Source: PWXP01 sp040772845 (GTDB lineage: Bacteria > Planctomycetota > Planctomycetia > Pirellulales > Thermoguttaceae). Taken from it: a stretch of DNA of 64,000 bases. The stretch spans positions 3,906,001 through 3,970,000 of the forward strand of contig JAXGXG010000001.1 in NCBI GenBank assembly GCA_040772845.1, read 5' to 3'. Below are positions 16,425 through 26,200 of this stretch, piece after piece (the first letter of the stretch is position 1; the number at the start of each line of letters is the position of its first letter). Below the pieces are notes generated by a model, which was not told the DNA's origin, ran no database searches, and saw nothing but the letters and a program-made list of their open reading frames with translations. Position numbers and translations under genes: made by a program.

Positions 16425-18140
16425 GGCTTCAATGACGGTTTCGCGGATGACTTCTTCGACGGTGGTGATGCCGGCGTAGACCTTTTCGAGCCCCGAGGGG
16501 CGCAGGGGGCGCATGCCGCTTTGCAGGGCGACGTCGCGCAGCTTCTCCGTGGAACCGCCACGGTTGATCTCTTCACGAATCTGGTCGTTAATGGGCATGT
16601 ACTCGTACAGCCCGGTTCGGCCCTTAAAACCTGTATTGTTGCACGCCGCGCAGCCCCGGCCGCGGTAGAACTTCTTGTCCACTACGTCCTCGGGCGACAG
16701 GTCGAGCTGGGCCAGCGTATCGGTGCTGGGCATGGTCTGCTCGCGGCATTCGGGGCAGATCTTCCGCACCAGCCGCTGGGCCAGAATGGCCTCGAGCGTG
16801 GCGGTCAGCAGAAACGGCGGCACGCCCATGTCGCGCATTCGCGTGATCGTGCTCGGCGCGTCGTTGGTGTGCAACGTGCTGAACACCAGGTGGCCGGTCA
16901 GCGACGCCTGCACCGCAATCTCCGCCGTCTCCAGGTCGCGAATCTCGCCGACGAGGATCTTGTCGGGGTCCTGTCGGAGGATGGACCGCAGGCAGTTGGC
17001 AAACGAGTTTCCAATAGACGCATCGACCGGCATCTGGATAATGCCTTCGATATCGTATTCGACGGGGTCTTCGGTTGTAATGAGCTTGTCCTCGACCGTA
17101 TTCAGTTCGTTCAGTGCCCCGTAGAGCGTGGTCGTCTTGCCGGAGCCGGTCGGGCCGGTCACCAGGACGATGCCGTTGGGCCGGCGGATGGCCTCGCGGA
17201 ACAGGGCCAGGGTGGTCGGGTCCATGCCGACCGCGTTCAGATCGAGCATGACCACCGACCGGTCGAGAATCCGCATGACGATACTCTCGCCGAACATGGT
17301 GGGCAGTACGCTCACACGCAGGTCGACCGGGTGGCCGCCCACGGTAAGCCGGATGCGGCCGTCCTGCGGCAGGCGTCGTTCGGCAATGTCCAGGTTGGCC
17401 ATGACCTTGATGCGGGTGGTAATGGCCAGGGCAAGGTGCCGGGGCGGCGGCACCATCTCGTACAGGACGCCGTCGGCCCGAATGCGGATTTTGAACTCGT
17501 TCTCGAACGGCTCGAAGTGCAAGTCGCTCGCGTGGTCGCGAATGGCCAGCAGCAGCACCATGTTCAGCAGCTTGCGCACCGGGGCGCTATCGGCCAGTGC
17601 TTCCGCACTGCTCAGGTCCAGCGGGCCGTCGCTCTCCAGGGCCTTGACCGCGGCGCGAAGCTCGTCGTCCTGCTCCATATCGGCAATGAGCGTCTCCACG
17701 CTCTCGCCGCCTGCCGCGTAGTACCGCTCCAACGCCTTGTTGATGTCGCGCTCGGTCGCCACAACGGGGCGAATCTCGTAGCCCAGGAAGCTCCGCAGCT
17801 CGTCCACAACCGACAGCTTCTGCGGATCGCACATGGCCAGCGTCAGTACGTTGTCCTTGAAGGCGATCGGAACGACCCGATAGAGCTGCGCCATCGGCTC
17901 GGTCAACATGCCGATCACGTCAGGGGAGAGGACCAGTTCGGCCAGACTCACCACCTGCATGTTCATCTGCTCGGCCAGACCTTGAGCAAGCTGCTCCTCG
18001 TTGATGAGGTTCAGGTTGATGGCAATTTGGCCAAGCAGTTCGCCGGTACGCTGTTGCTGCTCCTCCAGCAGCATTTCCAATTGGCCGTCGGAAATGAAGC
18101 CAAGGTCAACCAGGACTTGTCCAATTCGCCGTATTGCCAT
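16422..18140 (-). CDS. gspE: GspE/PilB assembly ATPase
   Basis: 572 residues. An N-terminal GspE_N domain (residues 1-150) is followed by the secretion ATPase. Walker A is GPTGSGKTTTLY (residues 329-340), the Asp box is TTEDPVEYD, Walker B lies in ILVGEIRD, and the His box in LTGHLVFSTLHTNDA. A zinc-binding pair CPEC...CAAC follows (about residues 458-490). This is the cytoplasmic hexameric motor that drives pseudopilus or pilus extension with GspF. It belongs to the minus-strand cluster, with PilT upstream and GspF downstream. No clear Shine-Dalgarno precedes the start. Heptamer units occupy the leader. Confidence 0.95.
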   Translation of the reverse strand: MAIRRIGQVLVDLGFISDGQLEMLLEEQQQRTGELLGQIAINLNLINEEQLAQGLAEQMNMQVVSLAELVLSPDVIGMLTEPMAQLYRVVPIAFKDNVLTLAMCDPQKLSVVDELRSFLGYEIRPVVATERDINKALERYYAAGGESVETLIADMEQDDELRAAVKALESDGPLDLSSAEALADSAPVRKLLNMVLLLAIRDHASDLHFEPFENEFKIRIRADGVLYEMVPPPRHLALAITTRIKVMANLDIAERRLPQDGRIRLTVGGHPVDLRVSVLPTMFGESIVMRILDRSVVMLDLNAVGMDPTTLALFREAIRRPNGIVLVTGPTGSGKTTTLYGALNELNTVEDKLITTEDPVEYDIEGIIQMPVDASIGNSFANCLRSILRQDPDKILVGEIRDLETAEIAVQASLTGHLVFSTLHTNDAPSTITRMRDMGVPPFLLTATLEAILAQRLVRKICPECREQTMPSTDTLAQLDLSPEDVVDKKFYRGRGCAACNNTGFKGRTGLYEYMPINDQIREEINRGGSTEKLRDVALQSGMRPLRPSGLEKVYAGITTVEEVIRETVIEA

Positions 18141-18233
18141 GTCAGGTGTCCAGTTATTAGTTGCTAGTTGCTAGTTTTCAGTTTTCAGTTTTGAGATTCC
18201 ATCTCCCAGCTTCCAACTTCCAGCTTCCAGCTT
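18141..18233 (+). repeat. Heptamer arrays between pilT and gspE
   Basis: Units TAGTTGC, CAGTTTT, CAGCTTC and CAACTTC run from the gspE start codon to the pilT stop codon. The whole 91-bp gap is repeat. Confidence 0.9.
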
Positions 18234-19353
18234 ACTTTCCGGTTTCGAGTCGGTTTTTGGCTTCTTCTTCATCTTCAAACAGACCGCGTTCGGCGCGGGC
18301 GATCTTGGCGGCAAGGTCCTCCGGGTGATTGGCCTTGAACAGGCACTCGCGTTTTTCGACCTTGCCGTCGCGCCAGAGGCGGAACATGTGGTCGTCCAGC
18401 AGTTGCATGCCGATCTTCTGTCCGGTCTGAATGGCCGAGGTGATGCGGAATGTCTTGTTTTCGCGAATCAGGTTGGCAATGGCCGGGGTGACCACAAGCA
18501 TTTCGTAAGCGGCCACGCGTCCGCCGCCAATCTTGGGCAGCAGAGCCTGCGAAAGCACACCGATAATGGCCGTCGAAAGCTGCGTGCGAATCTGCTCCTG
18601 CTGGTTCGTCGGAAACACGTCGATAATCCGGTTGACCGTACCTTGAGCCCCGGTCGTGTGCAGGGTGCCGAAGACGATGTGGCCCGTTTCGGCGGCGGTA
18701 ATGGCAGCTTCGATGGTTTCGAGGTCGCGGAGCTCGCCCACCAGGATGACGTCGGGGTCCTGGCGCAAGGCGCGTCGGATGGCCTCGGCAAACGTGGGCA
18801 CGTCCACGCCGATTTCCCGCTGGTTGATCGTCGAGCGCTTGTTCGGATGGTAGAACTCGACCGGGTCTTCGATCGTAATGATGTGATGGTCGAAGTTTTC
18901 GTTCAGGTAATCGACCATGGCCGCCAGGGTGGTTGTCTTCCCGGACCCGGTCGGGCCGGTCACCAGGATCAGGCCGCGCGGCCGTTCGCACAGCTTGGCC
19001 AGGACGGGCGGCGTATTGAGGTCTTTGAAGTTCAGCAGCTTGTTCGGAATCTGCCGGAGCACCATGGCCACATTGCCGCGCTGCTTGAACACGGAGACAC
19101 GGAATCGGGCCATCTCGCCGAAGGCGAAACCGAAGTCGGCGCCGCCGACCTCCTGCAACTCCTGCTGGCATCGATCGGGCGTGATGCTCTTCATCAAGGC
19201 GACGGTATCGGCCGGTTCGAGCACCTTGGTTTCGAGCCGCACCAAGCGCCCGTCCAACCGGAGCACGGGCGGTTGCCCCACGGTAATGTGGAGGTCGCTC
19301 GCCTTCCGGTTGACGACGGTCTGCAAGAGTTTGTCAATAAGAATTGTGCCCAT
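18232..19353 (-). CDS. pilT: PilT retraction ATPase
   Basis: 373 residues, the normal PilT length. N-terminal PAS-like fold (SDLHITVGQPPVLRLDGRL), then Walker A GPTGSGKTTTLAAM, Asp box TIEDPVEFYH, Walker B VILVGELRD, and the His box TGHIVFGTLHTTGAQGTVNRIIDVFP. The AIRRALRQDPD arginine segment is present. In the last third it keeps the AYEMLVVTPAIANLIRENKT segment that precedes the retraction signature. PilT powers type IV pilus retraction. Its presence here suggests the cluster makes a retractable pilus or a type II/IV hybrid rather than a pure secretion system. Confidence 0.95.
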   Translation of the reverse strand: MGTILIDKLLQTVVNRKASDLHITVGQPPVLRLDGRLVRLETKVLEPADTVALMKSITPDRCQQELQEVGGADFGFAFGEMARFRVSVFKQRGNVAMVLRQIPNKLLNFKDLNTPPVLAKLCERPRGLILVTGPTGSGKTTTLAAMVDYLNENFDHHIITIEDPVEFYHPNKRSTINQREIGVDVPTFAEAIRRALRQDPDVILVGELRDLETIEAAITAAETGHIVFGTLHTTGAQGTVNRIIDVFPTNQQEQIRTQLSTAIIGVLSQALLPKIGGGRVAAYEMLVVTPAIANLIRENKTFRITSAIQTGQKIGMQLLDDHMFRLWRDGKVEKRECLFKANHPEDLAAKIARAERGLFEDEEEAKNRLETGK

Positions 19354-19633
19354 TCGATTCGCCTCTGCCAGTCGTTGGGGTGGCTCCCGGCGCGCGGGAA
19401 GAAAAAGCTCCGTGTTGTCCGATTTGCCGGCTCCTCTCGGATCAGGCGGCGGAGAACCCGCACGACCGACCCGCTTGGCGCGACGTCATGATGAGGTCGC
19501 GTTTTGGGAGTTCGGACAGGACAAGGCCGAAGAGTCGCCTATGGATTATTGCCTCAGTCTCTGAAAACTCAAAATGGATTGTTCTTTTCAGCGGCCGGAA
19601 GACACCGGAAGGGAATATTCCCTTGCAGGGGGG

Positions 19634-21352
19634 TTACTGGTCTTCCACCCGCTTGGCGACGCGGTAGACCTCGTCGAACGTGGTCACACCGCGCATGACT
19701 TTATCGATACCGTCCCAATAGAGGGTCCGCATGCCCTCGGTAATGGCTTGCTGGCGGATTCGCTCGGTAGCAGCCTCGTTGAAGGTCAGTTCTCGAACCT
19801 TCGACGACATCATCAGTAGCTCGTAAATGCCGAGACGTCCGCGGTAACCTGCCCCTTGACATGCACCGCAGCCTCGCCCCTTTGCGAAGGAAGCATTTTT
19901 AGCCATTTCAGGGGTAATTCCGGCGGCCTCCAACTGGGCGGGGCTGGGCGTGTAGGGCTGCTTGCACTTCTGGCAAACGACGCGGACCAACCGCTGAGCC
20001 ATGATGGCGACCACGCTACTTGCCACCAGATAGGCGGGTACGCCCATATCGATCAGACGTGTAATGGCACTGGGCGAATCGTTCGTATGGAGAGTACTGA
20101 AAACCAAGTGTCCAGTAAGTGACGCCTGGATTCCCATCTGGGCCGTCTCCAAGTCGCGCATCTCGCCCACCAGGATCACGTTCGGCGCCTGACGCAACAT
20201 CGCGCGAATCACCCGCGCAAAGTCCAAGCCAATCGCGTGGCGAATCTCCACCTGGTTGATCCCCGGAAGGTAGTACTCCACCGGGTCCTCCGCGGTGATG
20301 ATCTTCCGGTCCGGGGTGTTCAGCTCGTTCAGCGCCGCGTAAAGCGACGTCGTCTTTCCGGACCCGGTTGGGCCCGTCACCAGGATGATGCCGTTGGGAC
20401 GCTGGATCAGAGAACGCAGTTTGTCGTATGCCTCGTCGGAGAAGCCAAGTTGTCGCAGGCCGACGCGAATATTGTCTTTGTCCAGCAGTCGCATAACGAC
20501 CGACTGGCCATGGTTGGTGGGGATTACACTGACGCGGAGGTCCAGTTCCTTGTCGCCGACCATGGCCTTGATCCGGCCATCCTGCATACGGCGACGCTCG
20601 GCAATGTCGAGCCTGGAGAGAATCTTGATGCGTGACAGCAGGGCCCCGAGCAACCTTCGTGGGGGGCTATCGCGTTCCACCAAGACGCCGTCAATCCGGT
20701 ACCTTACCCGAATGCGGTCCTCGAACGGTTCAATATGAATGTCCGATGCCCGCAATTGCACGGCCTCGGTGATGAGCAACTGGACGAGTCGGACGATCGG
20801 GGCGCTGCTCTCGTCGACCTCTTCGTCGCCTGCCTCCTCCTCCATCGTCTCTGTGAAGTCGATGGCCGTGTCGGTAAACTCCTGGAGCATGGAGTCGGCG
20901 CTTTCGCCGACCGTCTGTCCGTAATAGCGGTTGATCGCCTCGAGAATCGACTCGCGCGGCGCCAAGACGGGCGTAACTCGCCGATTCAGAATGAAACGGA
21001 GCTTCTCGAAGGTCTCGAAATCGTCGGGATCGGAGACGATGACCTTCAACTCGCCATCCGATTCGGCCATGGGAAGGATGACGTTTTCGCGGGCCACCGA
21101 TTCCGGGACCAATTCGACCACGGAGGGCGGGATGACGACCTCGCTCAGGTTTACGTAGTCGAAGCCGTGCTCTTCGGCCATGGCCCGCATGACCTCCTCG
21201 CCGGTCGCGTAACCAAGCCGGAGCAGGGCATCGGGTACTTTCATCCCCGATTCGTCGGCCATCTGGAGCGCTTCGGCAAGCTGGTCAGGGCTCACACCCC
21301 CCTGGCGGATAAGGATTTCAGTCCACGTCTCGCGTCGTTTTTTTGCTGCCAT
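19634..21352 (-). CDS. pilB: Second GspE/PilB-type assembly ATPase
   Basis: 572 residues from MAAKKRRETWTEIL at 21352; an in-frame ATG at 21376 is an alternative and a longer frame to 21586 has no support. N-terminal GspE_N (QLAEALQMADESG...), Walker A GPTGSGKTTSLYAAL, Asp box TAEDPVEYYLPG, Walker B VILVGEMRD, His box LTGHLVFSTLHTNDSPSAITRLID, zinc pair CQKC...CGAC. It has the same length and domain order as the gspE-like gene at 16422, from which it is clearly diverged. It lies upstream of pilT with a 280-bp gap containing a small hairpin near 19477-19502, so it may be a separate transcript. Possible roles are pilus extension versus secretion. The sequence does not decide. Confidence 0.93.
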   Translation of the reverse strand: MAAKKRRETWTEILIRQGGVSPDQLAEALQMADESGMKVPDALLRLGYATGEEVMRAMAEEHGFDYVNLSEVVIPPSVVELVPESVARENVILPMAESDGELKVIVSDPDDFETFEKLRFILNRRVTPVLAPRESILEAINRYYGQTVGESADSMLQEFTDTAIDFTETMEEEAGDEEVDESSAPIVRLVQLLITEAVQLRASDIHIEPFEDRIRVRYRIDGVLVERDSPPRRLLGALLSRIKILSRLDIAERRRMQDGRIKAMVGDKELDLRVSVIPTNHGQSVVMRLLDKDNIRVGLRQLGFSDEAYDKLRSLIQRPNGIILVTGPTGSGKTTSLYAALNELNTPDRKIITAEDPVEYYLPGINQVEIRHAIGLDFARVIRAMLRQAPNVILVGEMRDLETAQMGIQASLTGHLVFSTLHTNDSPSAITRLIDMGVPAYLVASSVVAIMAQRLVRVVCQKCKQPYTPSPAQLEAAGITPEMAKNASFAKGRGCGACQGAGYRGRLGIYELLMMSSKVRELTFNEAATERIRQQAITEGMRTLYWDGIDKVMRGVTTFDEVYRVAKRVEDQ

Positions 21353-21664
21353 ATTTCTAGCGTAATGAGGGTGCATCCCCCTGTCAACGAGGGAAACAGG
21401 AAAGAAGATGAGGATTGTAGCGGCAGATTCCGATTGACCGAACAACCGAATCTGTCCGAAAACGAGGCCAGGCGCCTCGATCGCGCGGATGCCTCCGACA
21501 GGAACCACATCGTGCTGAGCCAGTCCACTTTTTCGGACACAACCTGACAGGTTACAGCAAGTTTGGCGGGTGTCTATCCCTCGCATAGAGATGGCGACTG
21601 CACCTGACGGGGTGTAAGTTACCCGGATTTCCCTTTTTCCTCTCGATAGACGGCGTAGCCTTGA

Positions 21665-21670
21665 TATAAT
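21665..21670 (+). promoter_or_regulatory. -10 element and structured leader of apbE
   Basis: TATAAT 147 nt before the apbE start. The leader between holds a direct repeat TTTTTTCCTCGG (near 21675 and 21794) and hairpin-forming stretches such as CTTGAGCCGGAGCG/CGCTTCAAG near 21718-21748. It does not match an FMN riboswitch. The divergent gap 21353-21816 otherwise shows nothing. Confidence 0.4.
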
Positions 21671-21816
21671 AGGTGTTTTTTCCTCGGCTCGTCGGCCTTC
21701 AGGTGCGCACCCTCTGGGCTTGAGCCGGAGCGAGCAACCGCTTCAAGTCGGGGCTCCACCCCTATGGCCGTTTGCACTTGCAACGGAATCGCCTTTTTTC
21801 CTCGGAATCCTCTGCT

Positions 21817-22944
21817 ATGTCCCGTGAGCGCCTGATTGGTGCCCTTTTTCTCGTTGGCCTGGTCGCCCTGTTGGCGATTGGCTTCTGGAAGACGGGCGGA
21901 TCCGGAGCGCCGGTCCGCGTGCTTCTACCGCGCCGAATCGACGCGGTGATGGGGACCGATGGGATGCTGGCGACGGTCATTGCACCGGACGAGCACGTTG
22001 CCGCCAGCGATGCGCTTCGCGAGGCAGAGAATCGGATTCGGGACGTCGAAGGGCTGTTAAGCGTTCGGATCACGCGTTCGGAGATCAGCCGGTTGAATCG
22101 CGCGCCGGCCGGGGAAGAGGTGCCGCTTTCGGCCGCGGCCCAAGCGGTTCTGACTGCGGCCCGTCAGGCGCACGCCGATACGGACGGGGCGTTCGACGCC
22201 ACATGCCGGCCGCAAATTGAAGTGTGGCGCGAGGCAACAGAAGACGGCACTGTGCCCACCGATGACCAATTGGCCGCCGCACGCCGCGATTCCAATTGGG
22301 AGCATGTGGAGCTGACGCCAACCGGTGCTATCAAAACAAGCGCAACCGTCCAGTTCGATCTGGGAGGCGTTGCCAAAGGCTACGCCATCGATCGCGCCTT
22401 CCAGGTACTCCGGCGGCAAGGATGGCCCGGCGGCCTGGTGAATCTGGGCGGCGATATTCGCTGTTTCGGCAGGACGCCAACCGGCGAGCTCTGGACGATC
22501 GATATCGAAGATCCGTTCGGCAGGGGCGTGCTCGGAACGCTGGTGGTTACCGATGTCGCCGTTTGCACCAGCGGCAATTATCGCCGGTACTTCGAGACAA
22601 GTGGCCGACGTCGCAGTCATATCCTGGATCCGCGAACAGGATATCCGACCGAAGCCACCTGCTCCGTAACCGTCGTGGCCCCCGATGCAATCACCGCAGA
22701 CATCTGGGCGACGGCCCTGAGCGTGCTTGGGCCGGATGGGCTGGACCGTTTGCCCGACGGCATCGAAGCCCTCCTGGTAGTCGGAGACGAGCAGAATCAT
22801 CGCCTGCTGATGACCAGCGGTTTCTGGCAATGGTTCCACACCGCGCCGAAATCGCCGGTGCGCAACGGGGCGGGGTCTCGATCGTTATTGACGCCACTGG
22901 GTTGGCTCGCCCGGATCGGGAGCGTTTTTGGTGCGTCCCGGTAG
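21817..22944 (+). CDS. apbE: FAD:protein FMN transferase (ApbE)
   Basis: 375 residues from the ATG at 21817, chosen because it begins a membrane-anchor segment (MSRERLIGALFLVGLVALLA). Family signatures are VMGTDGMLATV, the central DLGGVAKGYAIDRAF, GGLVNLGGDIRCFG and the Mg/FAD-binding HILDPRTGYPTEA, with DAITADIWATALSVLG at the end of the domain. ApbE uses FAD to attach FMN covalently to threonine of periplasmic targets such as NQR or RNF subunits. None of these is encoded nearby. Length is normal. A hairpin overlaps the stop codon and may end the transcript. Confidence 0.93.
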   Translation: MSRERLIGALFLVGLVALLAIGFWKTGGSGAPVRVLLPRRIDAVMGTDGMLATVIAPDEHVAASDALREAENRIRDVEGLLSVRITRSEISRLNRAPAGEEVPLSAAAQAVLTAARQAHADTDGAFDATCRPQIEVWREATEDGTVPTDDQLAAARRDSNWEHVELTPTGAIKTSATVQFDLGGVAKGYAIDRAFQVLRRQGWPGGLVNLGGDIRCFGRTPTGELWTIDIEDPFGRGVLGTLVVTDVAVCTSGNYRRYFETSGRRRSHILDPRTGYPTEATCSVTVVAPDAITADIWATALSVLGPDGLDRLPDGIEALLVVGDEQNHRLLMTSGFWQWFHTAPKSPVRNGAGSRSLLTPLGWLARIGSVFGASR

Positions 22945-22973
22945 CATGGCATTCTCGAATGATCGGCCATGCT
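22943..22973 (+). terminator. Hairpin after apbE
   Basis: AGCATGGC and GCCATGCT form an 8-bp stem with a second small stem CATTC/GAATG inside the loop. No T-run follows, so termination strength is uncertain. Confidence 0.4.
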
Positions 22974-23215
22974 TGAGGCTGGGCCATTCTTTTGGGTGGG
23001 TTACGGGTCCATGCGTTGCCAAGACATTCGCAAACGGCCATAATGCAATAGGGTAGACTTGATTGCGTGAATAGCAGTTGCCGGCCCCGATTCGTAACGC
23101 TGGCATCGGTCTCTGATGGACCCATGGGGACCGTCCTCGACTTGGCTTGCCGCAATGCGGCAGTTGCGCCGAGGGGCATTGTACTTTCCGGTCTTGGCCG
23201 TTCCGATAGAACTCG

Positions 23216-26200
23216 ATGGCAAGTTTCGATCCGTACCGAAAATGGCTCGGCATTCCGCCCGATGAGCAGCCGCCTCATCATTATCGCCTGCTGGGTATTG
23301 GGCTATTCGAGTCGGATCCGGACGTCATCGCCAATGCGGCCGATCGGCAGATGACCCATGTTCGGACGTTTCAGTCGGGCAAGTATGCGGCGGAATCGCA
23401 GCGCATCCTGAACGAATTGGCTGCGGCGCGGGTATGTCTTCTGGACCCGGAGAAGCGAACGGCCTACGATGCGGCGTTGAAGTTGAAGCAGCCGGCGGGC
23501 GTTCCGCTGTCTCCGGCGATGCCGAGTCCCGTGATGCCGCCCGGGCCCGGTCAGCCGCCGCAAGCGCCGCCGCCATCGGGTCGCCCGCCCCAGGCCGTTG
23601 TCGCAGCGCCGGTGATGCCGGTCAACCGGGTATCGACGCCAACCCGCTCGTATGCAACGCGTCGGCGGAAGAAGAACTGGCAGGTACCGGCGATTGTGAT
23701 TGGCGTGGTGGTGGTCGGGGCACTCGCCTTGGCGCTGATGATGGTCATGGACCAGAGCAATGGCAGCGGTTCGGACAGGGGGCAACCTTCCGCGCCCCGC
23801 CGGGAGGCTACGGTTCCCGCGCCCCGCGTTCCTCGCGACTGGCCGCCTCCGCGCCGCGATTCGGACAGCGAACGTTCTGCTTTTTCGCCGAACATATCCT
23901 CGGCGCCGGACGCGTCTTTTGTGCCTCCTTCGCCGGGCGCGCCGGCCGGGACGTTTCCGCTGGGTGAAATCGCCGCGATGCAAGGGCACACCGGCCCGGT
24001 CCTTGGTACGGCGTTTTCGTCCGACGGCCTGTTCGCCGTGACCGGAGGCGAGGACAAGACCACGCGAATGTGGGACACCGTTGGCGGACACGAACTGCGG
24101 CAGTTCACCGGCGCCCCGGACCCGGTTCGCGCGATTTGCCTTTCGCAGACCGGGCGTTTCATCTATGTCCTGGCCGGAAAACCGGAGGCAGCGGGCGGAA
24201 CCATCTGTATCTGGGATGCCGGCATTGGCGGGGCCCCAGATACGTTTCCGGTTGCCGAGGGCCGGCAGGTTCACAGCCTTGCGCTCGATCCGAAGAACGA
24301 GTTGGTCGCCGTCGGCTGCCACGACGGGACCATTCGCCTGGTCGATCTGAAGAGTCGCAAGGAGGCGCGCGAGCTGGTCGGCCACGTCGGCCCGGTTCAT
24401 GCCGTTGCCTTTTCTCGCGACGGCGCCGCGATCCTCTCCGGCGGCGAAGATGGCGCCGTCCTGGCCTTCCACCGCACGACAGGCAAGGAAGTGCGCCGTT
24501 TTGCCGGGCACCGGGGACCGGTTCGCGCCGTGGCCGCGGCGCCCGACGGCTCCGATGCCGCTTCGGCCGGCGATGACCATCGGGTCTGCCTGTGGGATCT
24601 CCGGAGCAATCGCAGCCGGGCGGAACTGCGAGGTCACGAGCAACCGGTCACCTCCCTCGCGTATACGGCCCTGGGCGATCGGATCGTCTCGGGCGATCGA
24701 GGCGGTGCGCTGCTGGTCTGGAATATTACGAAACTGAGCGAACAACGGCGTTTCGACGCGGCAGGCGGCCCCATGCTGGCCGTGGCTGTTGCGCCCGACG
24801 GCAGCCGGGCCGTTACGGGCGGTCAGGACGGCATCGTACGGCTGTGGGGATTGATCCCGCCGCCTGTTGCCGCCACGCCCGATCTGCAAACGCCTGCTTC
24901 CGTGCAGGATGATCGGCTCGCCGTTCCGCCGGAGGAAGCCTTGGCCCGCTGGCGAGAGCGCATTCGCAAGGAGCTTTTTGTGAAGGAGTTCGCCGCCGCC
25001 GAACAACCGGAGGGAAAAGTTGCACTGGCCCGGCAACTGGTCGAACGAGCAAACGAACCGGAGGATGACCCGGCCGCCGCCTACGCCTTTCTCGATTCGG
25101 CAATCGACCTGGCCGCAGAGGCAGGCGATGCCGACCTCCTGCTGAACACCATTGACGGTCTGGCAGAGCGGTACGACGTTGACGAGATGGCGTTGAAACT
25201 TGCGAAGTTGCAGGCGGCCATCGCGAAGGCTCCGGACGCATCGGCGCGGAGCGCGCTGGGGACCCACGTCCTCGGAACCGCGGACGAGGCGATTTTGCAG
25301 GATCGTTTCGAGGTGGGTCGCCAGATGCTCGAACTGGCCCGCACGGCCGTGGGGACCTTGGATTCGGCCGCCCTGGACCGTTCGGTGGGAGGGGTGGAAG
25401 ACTCGCCGCTGCAACGCGAATTGGCGGCCACCGAACAGAGGCTCGCAGAAACGCAGAAGGCCTACGAGAACCTTGCCGACGTTCGCAAGGCATACGAAAA
25501 GACGCCAGACGATCCGCAGGCGGCACTTGCGCTGGGCAGGTACGAGTGTTTTGTGAAAGGGAACTGGGAGAAAGGACTTCCTTTGCTCGCCAAAAGCGCC
25601 GATGAGCAACTCGCCCAACTTGCCGACACCGAGCTGAAGCAGCCTGCCAAGATTGCCGATCAGTTGGCGCTGGCCGACGCCTGGTGGCAAGCGGCAGAGA
25701 GTCAGCCGGCCGGCGAGCAGGAGCACGTTCGCTGGCATGCCGTTACCTGGTACAAGCAGGTGGCGCCCGAATTGACCGATGCGGTTGCGCAGGAGCGGGC
25801 GCGTGGCCGTATCCTGGCGACCGCGGAACCCGGTACGGCGTCGATCCCGTCGGAACCGCCGCCTGCGATTGCCGATCTGGCCGCGTGTCGGACGGACGAG
25901 AATCGGGCCGCGCTTCTGCGATATTATGGCGGCGACGCGAAGTCGGAGGCCGCCGTGCAACAGGCGTTGACCTGGCTGGCGGCGCATCAGTTGCCGGAAG
26001 GTTTCTGGAGCTTCGATCATCGCGGGCCGCGCAACCGAAACACTTCGGAGAATCCGGGCGCGCTGGATCAGGCGCCTGCAACGGCAACGGCCGTTGCTCT
26101 GTTGCCGTTTCTGGGCGCCGGCCAGAGTCCGCGCCGCGGCGAGTTCCGCCGTACGGTCGGCAACGGCCTGATCTTTCTGCGCAAGCGTCTGGCGCCGGTG

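Noticed and set aside
21671..21816. FMN or other riboswitch in the apbE leader
   Set aside because: Hairpins are present but no conserved riboswitch core is recognised.
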